Positions 44,485 through 53,941 of a DNA stretch of 64,000 nt are shown here, piece by piece; within the stretch, counting starts at the first letter, position 1, and every line of letters starts with the position of its first letter. The stretch covers positions 119,609 to 183,608 of the forward strand of contig CALJIG010000075.1 in NCBI GenBank assembly GCA_937974175.1. The letters run 5' to 3'. Both the position numbers and the translations under genes were made by a program. This stretch comes from an uncultured Ignavibacteria bacterium. Lineage in GTDB: Bacteria; Bacteroidota; Ignavibacteria; Tepidaquicellales; Tepidaquicellaceae. The notes beneath the pieces are model-generated. The model saw only the letters and a list, made by a program, of their open reading frames with translations. It searched no databases and was not told where the DNA came from.

Positions 44485-46410
44485 TTACACCAATTCAGGT
44501 TTTAATTTTTCGTGTCTTTCTGTAAACCCATCTTCATCGTTATTATTTCTATTTGTACCATCTTCTTTTATCGATTCTATTTCATCCGTAATATCTTCTT
44601 CAAGCGTAATTTGTATATCATGTATCTTTTTATAGAAACCGTTATTTTTTATAAGCTCTTCGTGGTTTCCCATCTCAACAATATGTCCTTTGTTTAAGAC
44701 AATTATCTTGTCGCAATCCATTGCTGCATTTATCCTGTGAGTGATAACGAACGTTGTTTTGTTCTTCATCTTTTTATCGAGTGCATGACGTATTTCGTAT
44801 TCAGTTTCGGTATCAACTGCTGAAGTTGAATCATCAAGCACAAGAATATCAGGATTTGTAAGCAATGTTCTTGCAATCGTAACCCGCTGCTTCTGCCCGC
44901 CGGAGAGATTTATTCCTTTTTCTCCTATGACAGTTTTATAAGCATCCGGAAAAATATCGTTGATAATTTCATGTATGCTTGCAGTTTTTGCAGAGTCAAT
45001 TATATCCTCTGTCTCTGCATCTCTGTTTCCGTAAGCAATGTTCTCTTTTATCGAAGTTGAGAATAAGAACGGCTTTTGCAACACTACCCCGATTCTTTTT
45101 CTCAGTAATTCCTTTGTATAGCTTTTTATATCTTTGCCGTCTAAAAGAATTTTTCCTTTCTGAATATCAAAGAATCTTACAAGCAGTGAGATTATCGTTG
45201 ACTTACCTGCTCCAGTAGGACCAAGTAAAGCAATCTTCTCACCGGATTTTACAGTGAATGAAATATTTTCAAGCGCATTCTTCTCATGATTTTCATAGTT
45301 AAAAGTAACGTTCTCAAAAACTATCTCACCCTTTAATTTTTCAGTCTCTTTTATTTCACCATTATCTTCTTCACGTATGCTTCCGAGTATAGAATAAATT
45401 CTATCAATTGCTACTGATGTCATTCCCATTTCACTTACAAGCTGACCGAGTCTTCTCAAAGGCCAGATAACGAACATCGAATAAGTGTAGAAAGCTGTAA
45501 GCTCACCGACTGAAATTATTCCGTTGAGAGTATAATATCCTCCCATGAAAATACATATTGCAAGCTGAGTGTACATTACAATATCCGAGTAAGGCCAGAA
45601 GTAAGAATGAAGCTTAAGCAGCTTAAAGCCCCACTGTCTTTTTTCTTCGTTCTGCTCGGTGAATTTATCAATCTCAAATTTCTCCTTAGCAAAAGCCTTT
45701 ACTACTCTGATGCCCGATAAATTTTCCTGCACAGTAACTGCCAGCTTGTCCTGTCTTTTTTCATGTTCATCCCAGATGAACATTTCTTTTTTGAAGAAGA
45801 AAATTGCTCCGATAATTATCAGAGGACAAAGCGCAATTGTTATGAATGCAAAAGGAACATTGATATAAAGCATCATTACAAATGCTCCGATAAATAATAC
45901 TGCCATTCTCAGCGCTTCAACAACCTGCATCGATGCAAATTTTCTGATTGTTTCTACGTCGCCGGTACAGCGCTGGATAAGCTGTCCCGTTGAAATCTGC
46001 GAATGATAAGTCATTGGCAGAAACTGAATGTGTGTGAACAGTTTATCTTTTAATTCTTTAATAGCATTCTCTGTTGATGAAGCTGTTATAGTGCTTGATA
46101 TAAACCAGAAGCCTGCACGGAAAAAAGAAAGAATTAAAAATATTCCGGCAATGGTCATCAGAACGTTTACAACATTGTTGCCAGTCATCGGAGGAAGCAA
46201 ATCAAATAAATATTTTGAAATTGAATCTCCCGAGACCTTTATATTTCCGTTTGCGCCCTGCAAAAGTAAGACGAGCTTATCGACTGTTATCTGCAAAACT
46301 TTAGGCTCGAGCATTCTTATAAGTGTTGAAACGATAAGAAGCACCCCTGAGATAATATAATATCCCTTCCATTTTCCAAGAATTCCGAAAAGTCTTTTCA
46401 GGTTTTCCAT
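44485..46410 (-). CDS. ABC exporter half-transporter, degenerate-site partner
   Basis: 641 residues. Type I exporter membrane domain, then ATPase with Walker A GPTGAGKST and perfect signature LSGGQKQR. The Walker B end reads LVLDDSTSAVD: the catalytic Glu is Asp, the hallmark of the degenerate partner in heterodimeric exporters. The C-terminal ~40 residues are acidic (IEEDITDEIESIKEDG-like). First gene of the pair; the candidate RNA at 46484-46694 lies upstream on the same strand. Confidence 0.9.
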   Translation of the reverse strand: MENLKRLFGILGKWKGYYIISGVLLIVSTLIRMLEPKVLQITVDKLVLLLQGANGNIKVSGDSISKYLFDLLPPMTGNNVVNVLMTIAGIFLILSFFRAGFWFISSTITASSTENAIKELKDKLFTHIQFLPMTYHSQISTGQLIQRCTGDVETIRKFASMQVVEALRMAVLFIGAFVMMLYINVPFAFITIALCPLIIIGAIFFFKKEMFIWDEHEKRQDKLAVTVQENLSGIRVVKAFAKEKFEIDKFTEQNEEKRQWGFKLLKLHSYFWPYSDIVMYTQLAICIFMGGYYTLNGIISVGELTAFYTYSMFVIWPLRRLGQLVSEMGMTSVAIDRIYSILGSIREEDNGEIKETEKLKGEIVFENVTFNYENHEKNALENISFTVKSGEKIALLGPTGAGKSTIISLLVRFFDIQKGKILLDGKDIKSYTKELLRKRIGVVLQKPFLFSTSIKENIAYGNRDAETEDIIDSAKTASIHEIINDIFPDAYKTVIGEKGINLSGGQKQRVTIARTLLTNPDILVLDDSTSAVDTETEYEIRHALDKKMKNKTTFVITHRINAAMDCDKIIVLNKGHIVEMGNHEELIKNNGFYKKIHDIQITLEEDITDEIESIKEDGTNRNNNDEDGFTERHEKLKPELV

Positions 46411-46483
46411 AAAACTTATGTATTTAAACTACTGTTATAAAATATAGTTAGAAATCGTATTTTGTCTTGTTGTGCCGCGGAGG

Positions 46484-46694
46484 GTAAAAAAAAACCGCGG
46501 TCACTTTTTGCAAATGCCGCGGTTTAAACTTGTTGGGTATGTTCTGAATTTAGTTTCCTAAATTCCTCCTCTTAAACCACGGACTATGCATTCTATCGCC
46601 TGCTTGTGGGGCGACATCTTTAAATGCTGAGATAATATGTAAATTGTATTTTATCATTTTTGAAAAGTTATATCTCCGTGATTTAGATTTTCAT
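46484..46694 (-). ncRNA. candidate ~210-nt structured RNA or attenuator leader
   Basis: Bounded by a consensus promoter (46701-46732) and a strong terminator (46486-46525), both on the minus strand. On that strand it contains a GTCGCC/GGCGAT stem, GAATTTAG-GAAA-CTAAATTC, and CCGTGGTTTAA (46572-46582) that can pair with TTAAACCGCGG (46517-46527). The latter is the 5' arm of the terminator, so the two structures exclude each other. No protein frame. It may be a stand-alone RNA or a riboswitch-like leader of the ABC genes, whose start is 76 nt downstream. No family recognised. Confidence 0.5.
46486..46525 (-). terminator. Rho-independent terminator of the candidate RNA
   Basis: On the minus strand AAACCGCGG and CCGCGGTTT form a 9-bp stem with a 16-nt loop, followed by an uninterrupted T-run (9 A on the plus strand, 46486-46494). 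Confidence 0.8.
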
Positions 46695-46700
46695 GGTTTA

Positions 46701-46732
46701 CAAAAATATAAATTTTTTACAGTAAAGTCAAA
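46701..46732 (-). promoter_or_regulatory. Bacteroidetes-type promoter of the candidate RNA
   Basis: On the minus strand TTTG (46732-46729), exactly 20 bp, then TATTTTTG (46708-46701). Same boxes and spacing as the promoter at 7792-7823. Confidence 0.65.
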
Positions 46733-46812
46733 CAGCAGGATATTTTAGTGCGAGACTTTCATTTTATATGAACGGATTTCATAGGTAAAAGTTGCAAAAA
46801 GCTCTCAAATTG

Positions 46813-46998
46813 TTATGATTTCTGAACACAGATTTTTGTAATTTTGGAACACAGATTTTTATGATTGATATGATTTCACAGATAATAATATTGTTTTGTT
46901 AGTTGAAAATTCCAATTCTTTTTGTTTACTATTATTTTTTCCATCTGTGTCATCATAAAAATTATAGGCATCTGTGTTCCCAAAATCAGAATCACAAA
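46813..46998. repeat. CACAGAT inverted-repeat element
   Basis: Left side has GGAACACAGATTTTTATGAT and TTTCACAGATAA. The right side has the mirror ATCTGTGTCATCATAAAAAT and GGCATCTGTGTTCC. Arms are imperfect and separated by ~50 bp of AT-rich sequence. Layout parallels the CACAGAG elements at 4252 and 4817. The remaining 46999-47184 upstream of typA shows nothing I can name. Confidence 0.65.
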
Positions 46999-47184
46999 CC
47001 CTCTTAATTTGCACTGAAAAGGGGAAGGAATTACATTTATGTTCTCCGTTATAATTGGTATCTTAAATATCCATTTTTTCCCCGTTGCAAATATTACCGC
47101 TTTTAAACCCCCGTTGGTAAAGTTGGAAATTCAGGGAGCATCTTGCGAACAACAATCAGACTTTTATATAAATAAATTCATTTA

Positions 47185-49029
47185 ATGAAAAACTTAACAC
47201 AAAACAAAAACCTTAGAAATATAGCTATTATAGCTCACGTTGATCACGGAAAGACCACGCTTGTTGACCATATGTTCAGACAAAGCGGTATGTTCAGAGA
47301 AAATCAGGAAGTTGAAGACAGATTGATGGATAATATGGACCTTGAAAGAGAAAGAGGTATTACTATCTCTGCAAAAAACTGCTCAGTAAAATGGGGAGAT
47401 ACTAAAATAAATATTCTTGATACTCCGGGTCACGCAGATTTCGGCGGCGAAGTTGAAAGAGCACTTATGATGGTTGACGGCGTAGTGCTTTTAGTCGATT
47501 CATCTGAGGGACCGTTACCTCAGACAAGATTCGTATTGAAAAAAGCTCTTGAAGGCGGATTAAAAATTATAGTTGTTGTAAATAAAATCGATAGAAAAGA
47601 TGCCCGTCCGCAGGAAGTATTGAACGAAGTATACGACCTATTCATTGACCTTGATGCAACTGAAGAACAGATTGAATTCCCTGTTCTTTATGCTATCGGT
47701 AGAGAAGGTATTGCTCAAAGAACTTTGGAAACACCTGGTACAGACTTAGCTCCATTATTTGAGACAATCATGGCTGAAATTCCGGGACCAATGTATGATG
47801 AAGCAGAACCATTCCAGCTTTTAGTTGCTGATTTAAGTTATTCAGAATTCCTTGGCAGACTTGCTATTGGTAAAGTTGTTAACGGAACAGTAAAGGGAAA
47901 TCAGGAAATGGTTTGCCTTAACGAAGCAGGTGAAGCAAAGAACTTAAGAGTCACAAAGATACAGGCTTATGAAGGCGTGAAGTACGGCGACATAACTCAG
48001 GCTGATCCGGGTGATATTATTATCATCGCAGGTATCGAAGATGTTCATATCGGCGATACGATTTGTACGAAAGAAAGTCCGAAGGCATTGAAAAGAATTG
48101 CAATCGATGAACCGACAATCTCGATGAAATTTTCATTGAACACTTCACCGCTCTCAGGCAGAGAAGGAAAAATTGTTCAGGGTAATAAAATCAAAGAAAG
48201 ACTTCATAAAGAAACATTAAGAAACGTTGCATTGAAAGTTGAAGACTCCGAAGACGGCGAAAGCTTTATTGTAAAAGGAAGAGGCGAGTTTCAGATGGTG
48301 ATATTAATCGAAACTATGAGAAGAGAAGGATACGAGCTTAGCGTTGGTAGACCTCAGGTTATTTTCAGAAAGCAGGACGGCAAAACTCTTGAGCCTATTG
48401 AACATTTATTCATCGACTGTGATGAAGAATTTATCGGTATAGTTTCCGAAAAGCTTTCACGCAAAAAAGGTAGAATGATTAACTTAGTTAATCACGGAAC
48501 AGGCAGAGTTAGAATAGAATTCTCCATTCCTTCACGTTCACTTATCGGTTACAGAAATGAATTCCTTACCGATACAAAAGGAACTGGATTAATGAATTCA
48601 TATCTGCAAGGGTACGAAGAATACAGAGGTGATTTCCAGACAAGATTAACAGGCTCGCTTGTTTCAGATAGAGACGGTGTTGCGCTTTCATATTCATTGT
48701 ACAATCTTGAACCGCGCGGAACATTATTCGTAATTCCGAATGCGCAGGTTTACGAAGGTATGATTGTCGGTGAACATAACAGAGATAACGACTTAGATGT
48801 GAATGCAACAAAAGGAAAGAAGCTTTCAAACATGAGAGCATCCGGAAAAGATGAAAGTATGATACTTACTCCTGTAATTCCAATGTCACTCGAAAAAGCG
48901 ATTGAGTTTATAAAAGACGATGAGATAATCGAGGTTACACCTGAAAATATTAGATTAAGAAAATTAATTTTATCTTCTCAGAAAAGACACACAATGAGAG
49001 GTAAAGCATTTGCAAATCCTATAGAATAA
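47185..49029 (+). CDS. typA: translational GTPase TypA/BipA
   Basis: 614 residues, full length. G1 AHVDHGKTTL, G2 RERGITI, G3 DTPGHADFGGEVERAL, G4 NKIDRKDARP. EF-G-like domains and the TypA-specific C-terminal part follow (SGKDESMILTPVIPMSLEKAIEFI, ending with EVTPENIRLRK). A ribosome-binding GTPase tied to 50S assembly and cold or stress growth. Single gene with its own upstream region. Confidence 0.97.
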   Translation: MKNLTQNKNLRNIAIIAHVDHGKTTLVDHMFRQSGMFRENQEVEDRLMDNMDLERERGITISAKNCSVKWGDTKINILDTPGHADFGGEVERALMMVDGVVLLVDSSEGPLPQTRFVLKKALEGGLKIIVVVNKIDRKDARPQEVLNEVYDLFIDLDATEEQIEFPVLYAIGREGIAQRTLETPGTDLAPLFETIMAEIPGPMYDEAEPFQLLVADLSYSEFLGRLAIGKVVNGTVKGNQEMVCLNEAGEAKNLRVTKIQAYEGVKYGDITQADPGDIIIIAGIEDVHIGDTICTKESPKALKRIAIDEPTISMKFSLNTSPLSGREGKIVQGNKIKERLHKETLRNVALKVEDSEDGESFIVKGRGEFQMVILIETMRREGYELSVGRPQVIFRKQDGKTLEPIEHLFIDCDEEFIGIVSEKLSRKKGRMINLVNHGTGRVRIEFSIPSRSLIGYRNEFLTDTKGTGLMNSYLQGYEEYRGDFQTRLTGSLVSDRDGVALSYSLYNLEPRGTLFVIPNAQVYEGMIVGEHNRDNDLDVNATKGKKLSNMRASGKDESMILTPVIPMSLEKAIEFIKDDEIIEVTPENIRLRKLILSSQKRHTMRGKAFANPIE

Positions 49030-49077
49030 TACTGAAACAAAACTCATTCTAATACGGTAAACAAAAAGAGAATAAAT

Positions 49078-51117
49078 ATGTCCGATTACAAACAAGAATA
49101 CACAAAAAAAACTGAAGAGATAAAGGGGCACTATCTTGAATCTATCAATAAAATTTCTGAGTTAAGTTCAAGAACTTCGCAGAGGAAAAACGAATTTGAA
49201 TCTTATGTGAATACCCTGAGTAATTGGATAATAAAAATTGCAAAGCTTGAAGAAGATATTAAAGATGATAAATATTTTACCGGTAAAAGTTTTGAAGAGC
49301 TTTACGAAATAAATAAAGATTTGTATTCTGATTTACATCCCGATAATTACGGCAGCAGCTATGTGAACCCGGAATTTGCAGTAAATACATTCGGAGAAAA
49401 AACCGGTAAGCTTATTACTTTTTTTTCAACATACTATAAGCTCTACATTGAGTATGCGTTTGAACATAGATTAATTCAGCTTCACAAATACAATTCTGTT
49501 TTTATTAAAGCTGCAGAAATTTTATTAAAAGATAATTTTACCTATGAAGAGCTTTATGCAGTAATGACTTCGCCCGAGACTGAATATAAAAGTGACAATT
49601 ATTTATTCAATCTTAATCAGGATTATGATCCTGAAATGAATCCTTTAAGAGAAGTTTACACTAAAAGCGATTTCAATGATTTAAGGTATTTATTTCGATA
49701 CGGAAAACATATAACTGAAAATGAAATAAAGACAGCAAAGCATTTAGCGGAGTATCCTGAAGAAAAAATACAGGCGCAGGCAAAATCTATTGTAAAAGCA
49801 TACATAAGAGGATTCGAGTTGGAAGAAAAAGATTTATCAAATAAAAAAACAGTTAACTACATTGCCAATATAGGAATGGAAAGACTTTCTGTTGAGATAA
49901 TTAATGAGCTGAAGAAAAATAATTTAACAGCTCTTCTTTCCAGTATTCAAACTACTTCTGCCAATAAACAATATCGTTACGATCACAGGTTTGATATCGC
50001 TCTTTATTTAAGTGAAGATTATATCATTAACACTAACAAAGCTTACGAAGGCGCGTTAAGTTCAATACAGGATAAACTTACCGATTACTCGGGAGTTATT
50101 ATGTTTGACAGATTCGGTGAAAAACCATTTTCCCCGGTTAACAAACTGTCTACAATTAAATTAGATTCAGAGAAGACAAAGTTGTACAGGAAATTTGTAA
50201 CCAATTTCCGTTCAAGTATGGATAAATTTATTCATTCAAATGAAACAAGCTTTACAGCTGTTTCTCTTCCCTCACCTGAAATAGGGGACAAGTTTGAAGA
50301 AATATTTGACGGCATTGCAGAGATAAATATGATGGATACAGACCATCAGGAAAAAATACAGAAAAACATTATAGATGTTTTAGACACTGCACAATATGTT
50401 GAAGTAAAAGGAAAAGATAATAATGAGACTTTTATTCGTGTAAATATGCATGAATTAAAAAATCCGGAGAAAGAAACTAATTTCTTAAATATAGGCGCAG
50501 ATAAAAATATACCGGTTGGAGAAGTCTTTACTTCACCCAAGCTTACCGGTACTAACGGTCTGCTTCATTTTGAAGAGATTTTTTTGAGAAGCCTGAAGTT
50601 TGAAAATTTAAGATTAAAATTCAAAGACGGATTTGTAGAAGAATACAGCTGCACAAACTTTGATAATGAAGAAGAGAATAAAAAATTTGTTGAAGAAAAT
50701 TTATTATTCCCACACAAAACCCTTCCTATCGGAGAGTTTGCAATAGGCACTAATACCGTTGCATACAAGCTTGCAAAAAAATACGATATTCTGAACATTT
50801 TACCGATTCTGATTATTGAAAAGATGGGACCGCATTTCGCCATTGGTGATACATGCTTTATGTGGCAGGAAGATCATAAGATTTACAATGTGATTGACCA
50901 CAAAGAGATGATTGCAAAGGATAATGAAAAATCTATTTTAAGGAAAGAAGATATAATGAATGCATATACAAATGTGCATACTGATATGACTCTTCCCTAT
51001 GAGAGTATTGAATACATTGCTTCAGTTAAAAAAGACGGCACAAGAGATTATATTATCAAAGACGGTATTTTTGTTGTAAAGGGCACGGAAGAATTAAACC
51101 ATGCGCTATTAAATTAA
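49078..51117 (+). CDS. M29-family aminopeptidase with long N-terminal extension
   Basis: 679 residues. The C-terminal ~400 residues match M29 (AmpS/AmpT) metallo-aminopeptidases: IPVGEVFTSP (Glu482), PIGEFAIGTN (Glu553), EKMGPHFAIGDTCF (His586), and a following EDHKIYNVIDHK. These supply the expected metal ligands, although some positions are altered from the usual ExxG-x-H-x-x-x-G layout. The first ~270 residues are a helical Lys/Glu/Tyr-rich extension not typical of the family. Cytoplasmic; adjacent to an M3 peptidase, so peptide breakdown is likely. Confidence 0.72.
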   Translation: MSDYKQEYTKKTEEIKGHYLESINKISELSSRTSQRKNEFESYVNTLSNWIIKIAKLEEDIKDDKYFTGKSFEELYEINKDLYSDLHPDNYGSSYVNPEFAVNTFGEKTGKLITFFSTYYKLYIEYAFEHRLIQLHKYNSVFIKAAEILLKDNFTYEELYAVMTSPETEYKSDNYLFNLNQDYDPEMNPLREVYTKSDFNDLRYLFRYGKHITENEIKTAKHLAEYPEEKIQAQAKSIVKAYIRGFELEEKDLSNKKTVNYIANIGMERLSVEIINELKKNNLTALLSSIQTTSANKQYRYDHRFDIALYLSEDYIINTNKAYEGALSSIQDKLTDYSGVIMFDRFGEKPFSPVNKLSTIKLDSEKTKLYRKFVTNFRSSMDKFIHSNETSFTAVSLPSPEIGDKFEEIFDGIAEINMMDTDHQEKIQKNIIDVLDTAQYVEVKGKDNNETFIRVNMHELKNPEKETNFLNIGADKNIPVGEVFTSPKLTGTNGLLHFEEIFLRSLKFENLRLKFKDGFVEEYSCTNFDNEEENKKFVEENLLFPHKTLPIGEFAIGTNTVAYKLAKKYDILNILPILIIEKMGPHFAIGDTCFMWQEDHKIYNVIDHKEMIAKDNEKSILRKEDIMNAYTNVHTDMTLPYESIEYIASVKKDGTRDYIIKDGIFVVKGTEELNHALLN

Positions 51118-51163
51118 TCTAATCATTATTAATTAAACGAATCTATTCTAATAAAACACTGCT

Positions 51164-52870
51164 ATGAAATTTAAAGATTACACTTACCAAAGACCGGACA
51201 TAGATAAATACAAAGAACACTTCGATAATCAGCTGATTAAGCTTGAAAATGCAATGAACATCGAAGCCCAGGTTGAAGCTCTCAACGAGATAAATATTTT
51301 GAGAGATGAATTCGATACTATGGGAAGACTTGCCAATATCAGATACACAATTAATACTACGGATGAATTTTATCTTGCCGAGAAAAAGTACTTTGATTCA
51401 GTTTCTCCCCTCATCAAAGATTATGACACCAGATATTATAAGCTGCTTGTAAAATCCAAATTCCGAAAAAAACTCGAAGAAAAAATTGGCAAACATTTAT
51501 TTAATCTTGCGGAGTTTGCAGTAAAAACGTTTACTCCGGAAATTGAAAGTGATATGTTAAAAACTAATGAGCTTTCAACTGAGTACCGGCAGCTGATGGC
51601 TTCTGCTAAAATTAATTTCGATAGTAAAGAACTTAATCTTTCCGGTTTCGGACCCTATACCACTTCTACTGATAGAGAGGTGCGCAAAAAAGCTTCGGAG
51701 GCAAAATGGGGATTTTTCAAAGAACATGCAGAACAATTTGACAGAATTTATGATGACTTAGTAAAAAGCCGCGATACTATGGCAAAAAAACTAGGATATA
51801 AAAATTTTATTGAACTTGCATATACCAATCTTAAAAGAACGGATTACAATGCCGAAGATGTAGCACTATATCGAAAACAAATTCTGGAAACGCTTGTACC
51901 TGTCGCTCAGAAATTGAGAGAGAAACAAAAAAAGAGATTAGGCTTAGATAAACTTTATTATTATGATGAAAGTATTCATTTCCCAACGGGCAATGCGATA
52001 CCGAAAGGGAATTTGCAAGAGACTCTGGATAACACATTAAAAATGTATGAAGAGCTTTCACCTGAAACAGGAGAATTTTTTCAGCATATGTATGCAAGCG
52101 AACTGATGGATCTGGAAAACAAAAAAGGTAAAGCTGTCGGCGGTTATTGTACATTCTTAAAATTATTCGCCAGTCCTTTTATCTTTTCAAATTTCAACGG
52201 CACAGAAGATGACATTAGAGTTCTTACCCATGAAGCAGGCCATGCTTTCCAGGCTTATGAAAGTAAAGATTTTGAAATTTCCGAATACCTGCATCCTACA
52301 TTAGAAGCATGCGAAATTCACTCTATGAGTATGGAGTTTATCACATGGGACTGGATGGATTTATTCTTCAAAGAAGATACAGCAAAGTTTAAATATTTTC
52401 ATTTAGTAAGAGCACTGGAATTTTTGCCATACTGCGTTTCAGTTGATGAGTTCCAGCACTGGGTTTATGAAAATGTAAATGTTACTCCCGCAGAGCGAAA
52501 TGCAAAGTGGAGAGAGATTGAACGCAAGTATCTTCCAAGCCGTGATTACGGTGATAACACATTTCTTGAAGAGGGAAGATACTGGCAGCAGCAAAGACAC
52601 ATTTACGAGAAACCTTTCTATTATATAGATTACGGTTTAGCTCAGGTATGCGCATTTCAGTTCTGGAAAAAAGTTAATGCATCATCAAAGAAAGAAAACA
52701 CGGCTGCTTTAAAAGATTATATAAAATTATGCAAAGCCGGCGGCAGCCAGTCATTCTTAGATTTATTAAAATACGCAAATCTTGATTCTCCTTTCAAAAA
52801 AGATACAGTGAAGAAGGCTATAAAGCCAATCATAGCTTATCTTGATGAAGTGGATGATACAGCATTATAA
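51164..52870 (+). CDS. M3-family oligoendopeptidase
   Basis: 568 residues, typical for PepF/M3 oligoendopeptidases. Zinc motif LTHEAGHAFQ (His356, Glu357, His360) with the third ligand Glu in PTLEACEIHSMSMEF. FASPFIFSNFNGTEDDI and YIDYGLAQVCAFQFW are family signatures. Cleaves short peptides in the cytoplasm. 46 bp after the M29 gene on the same strand, so the two probably form a peptide-degradation unit. Confidence 0.95.
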   Translation: MKFKDYTYQRPDIDKYKEHFDNQLIKLENAMNIEAQVEALNEINILRDEFDTMGRLANIRYTINTTDEFYLAEKKYFDSVSPLIKDYDTRYYKLLVKSKFRKKLEEKIGKHLFNLAEFAVKTFTPEIESDMLKTNELSTEYRQLMASAKINFDSKELNLSGFGPYTTSTDREVRKKASEAKWGFFKEHAEQFDRIYDDLVKSRDTMAKKLGYKNFIELAYTNLKRTDYNAEDVALYRKQILETLVPVAQKLREKQKKRLGLDKLYYYDESIHFPTGNAIPKGNLQETLDNTLKMYEELSPETGEFFQHMYASELMDLENKKGKAVGGYCTFLKLFASPFIFSNFNGTEDDIRVLTHEAGHAFQAYESKDFEISEYLHPTLEACEIHSMSMEFITWDWMDLFFKEDTAKFKYFHLVRALEFLPYCVSVDEFQHWVYENVNVTPAERNAKWREIERKYLPSRDYGDNTFLEEGRYWQQQRHIYEKPFYYIDYGLAQVCAFQFWKKVNASSKKENTAALKDYIKLCKAGGSQSFLDLLKYANLDSPFKKDTVKKAIKPIIAYLDEVDDTAL

Positions 52871-52881
52871 ACAATATCTGG

Positions 52882-53304
52882 ATGGAGCAAAAAATAAAAC
52901 TCGTAGCTGATGTAACAATTATAGCAGACGATAAAACAGTCTTAGTTAAATACAAAAACTCCGATAACTATAACGGACAGCAAGGCTGGTTTATACCGGA
53001 CGATTTGATTAATACAGGTGAGCACCCCGATGATGCAGCTATACGAATTTTAAAAGAGCAGCTGGGAATAGAAACTGAGTCCGTTAAGATAGACCATATA
53101 GAATCATTCACAGGCATGGATAAAAGCTGGCATGTGATATTCCATTATGTTTATACAGGAAGCGATGCTGAAGTTAAAGCAGGTGAAAACGTTGCAGAGC
53201 TAAGCTGGTTCGATGTAAATAATCTTCCGGATGATAAAGAAATTTCTCATCATGGATGGGCTAAATGGACACTTCAGACAATTTTGAATAATTCAAATAC
53301 ATAG
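52882..53304 (+). CDS. NUDIX-fold protein with degenerate Nudix box
   Basis: 140 residues. The fold is clear (VTIIADDKTVLVKYKN, GWFIPDDLINTGEHPDDAAI, HVIFHYVYTG, ELSWFDVNNLPDD). The Nudix box reads GEHPDDAAIRILKEQLGI, where the usual REUxEExGU gives R-I-L-K-E-Q-L-G-I: one catalytic Glu is Ile and another is Gln. Activity as a phosphohydrolase is therefore doubtful; a regulatory role or altered metal binding is possible. 11 bp after the M3 gene. Confidence 0.8.
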   Translation: MEQKIKLVADVTIIADDKTVLVKYKNSDNYNGQQGWFIPDDLINTGEHPDDAAIRILKEQLGIETESVKIDHIESFTGMDKSWHVIFHYVYTGSDAEVKAGENVAELSWFDVNNLPDDKEISHHGWAKWTLQTILNNSNT

Positions 53305-53308
53305 GTAA

Positions 53309-53941
53309 TTGCCAAAAATTTATCTTAAAAAAGTAACTAAGGATATTAACGAATTTTACTCTGATATAATTTTTTATCGGATATTTTGTGCAAAAATTAA
53401 CAGTGCGAAAAAAATAATAAAAACAGAAAGAGAAAAAAACGAAGTTATCGAAAATGTTCTGATAAAAGTTTGTGCCAAATGGGAAAAATTAATTGATGAA
53501 ATATTAATTTACAAATTCTCAAAAGATACATCCAAGTTTTGTGAATCTGTCGGAGTTAGAATTAAAAAAGCGATTACAAGAGATTTAAGTCTAAGTATAG
53601 TAATAGGTAACAGATTTTTTGATTTTAAAGATATAGGAGATTTAATTAAGAAAGCAGGGCACTATCTTACAACAACTAATAATATTTTTAAAAACATCAC
53701 CGCCACAGAAAAAAATAAAATCGAAGAAATTTATTTTATTAGAAATTATTTATCTCATTATAGTCACAAATCTAAAAAATCTCTTTGGAGTATGTATAAA
53801 AAAACATATAAAATGAAACGCTTTAAAGAGCCAGGTGATTTCTTAAGAAAAGAAACTAATAGAAATCCAAAAATTACTAGGTTAGATCAATATTTAAATA
53901 TTTTTAGTTCAGCCTTAGGTCGTTTACAAGCATCTCTTTAA
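53309..53941 (+). CDS. HEPN-like domain protein
   Basis: 210 residues, helical, Lys/Ile-rich and more AT-rich than neighbours. FIRNYLSH holds an R-x4-H motif (Arg145, His150), the signature of HEPN ribonuclease-type domains, preceded by a long helix (VLIKVCAKWEKLIDEILI) as in the RiboL-PSP/MAE HEPN families. HEPN proteins are often toxins or defence RNases. An in-frame stop immediately precedes TTG 53309 and no early ATG exists, so TTG is the likely start, 4 bp after the NUDIX gene. Its stop overlaps a convergent unknown gene by 4 bp. Confidence 0.55.
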   Translation: MPKIYLKKVTKDINEFYSDIIFYRIFCAKINSAKKIIKTEREKNEVIENVLIKVCAKWEKLIDEILIYKFSKDTSKFCESVGVRIKKAITRDLSLSIVIGNRFFDFKDIGDLIKKAGHYLTTTNNIFKNITATEKNKIEEIYFIRNYLSHYSHKSKKSLWSMYKKTYKMKRFKEPGDFLRKETNRNPKITRLDQYLNIFSSALGRLQASL

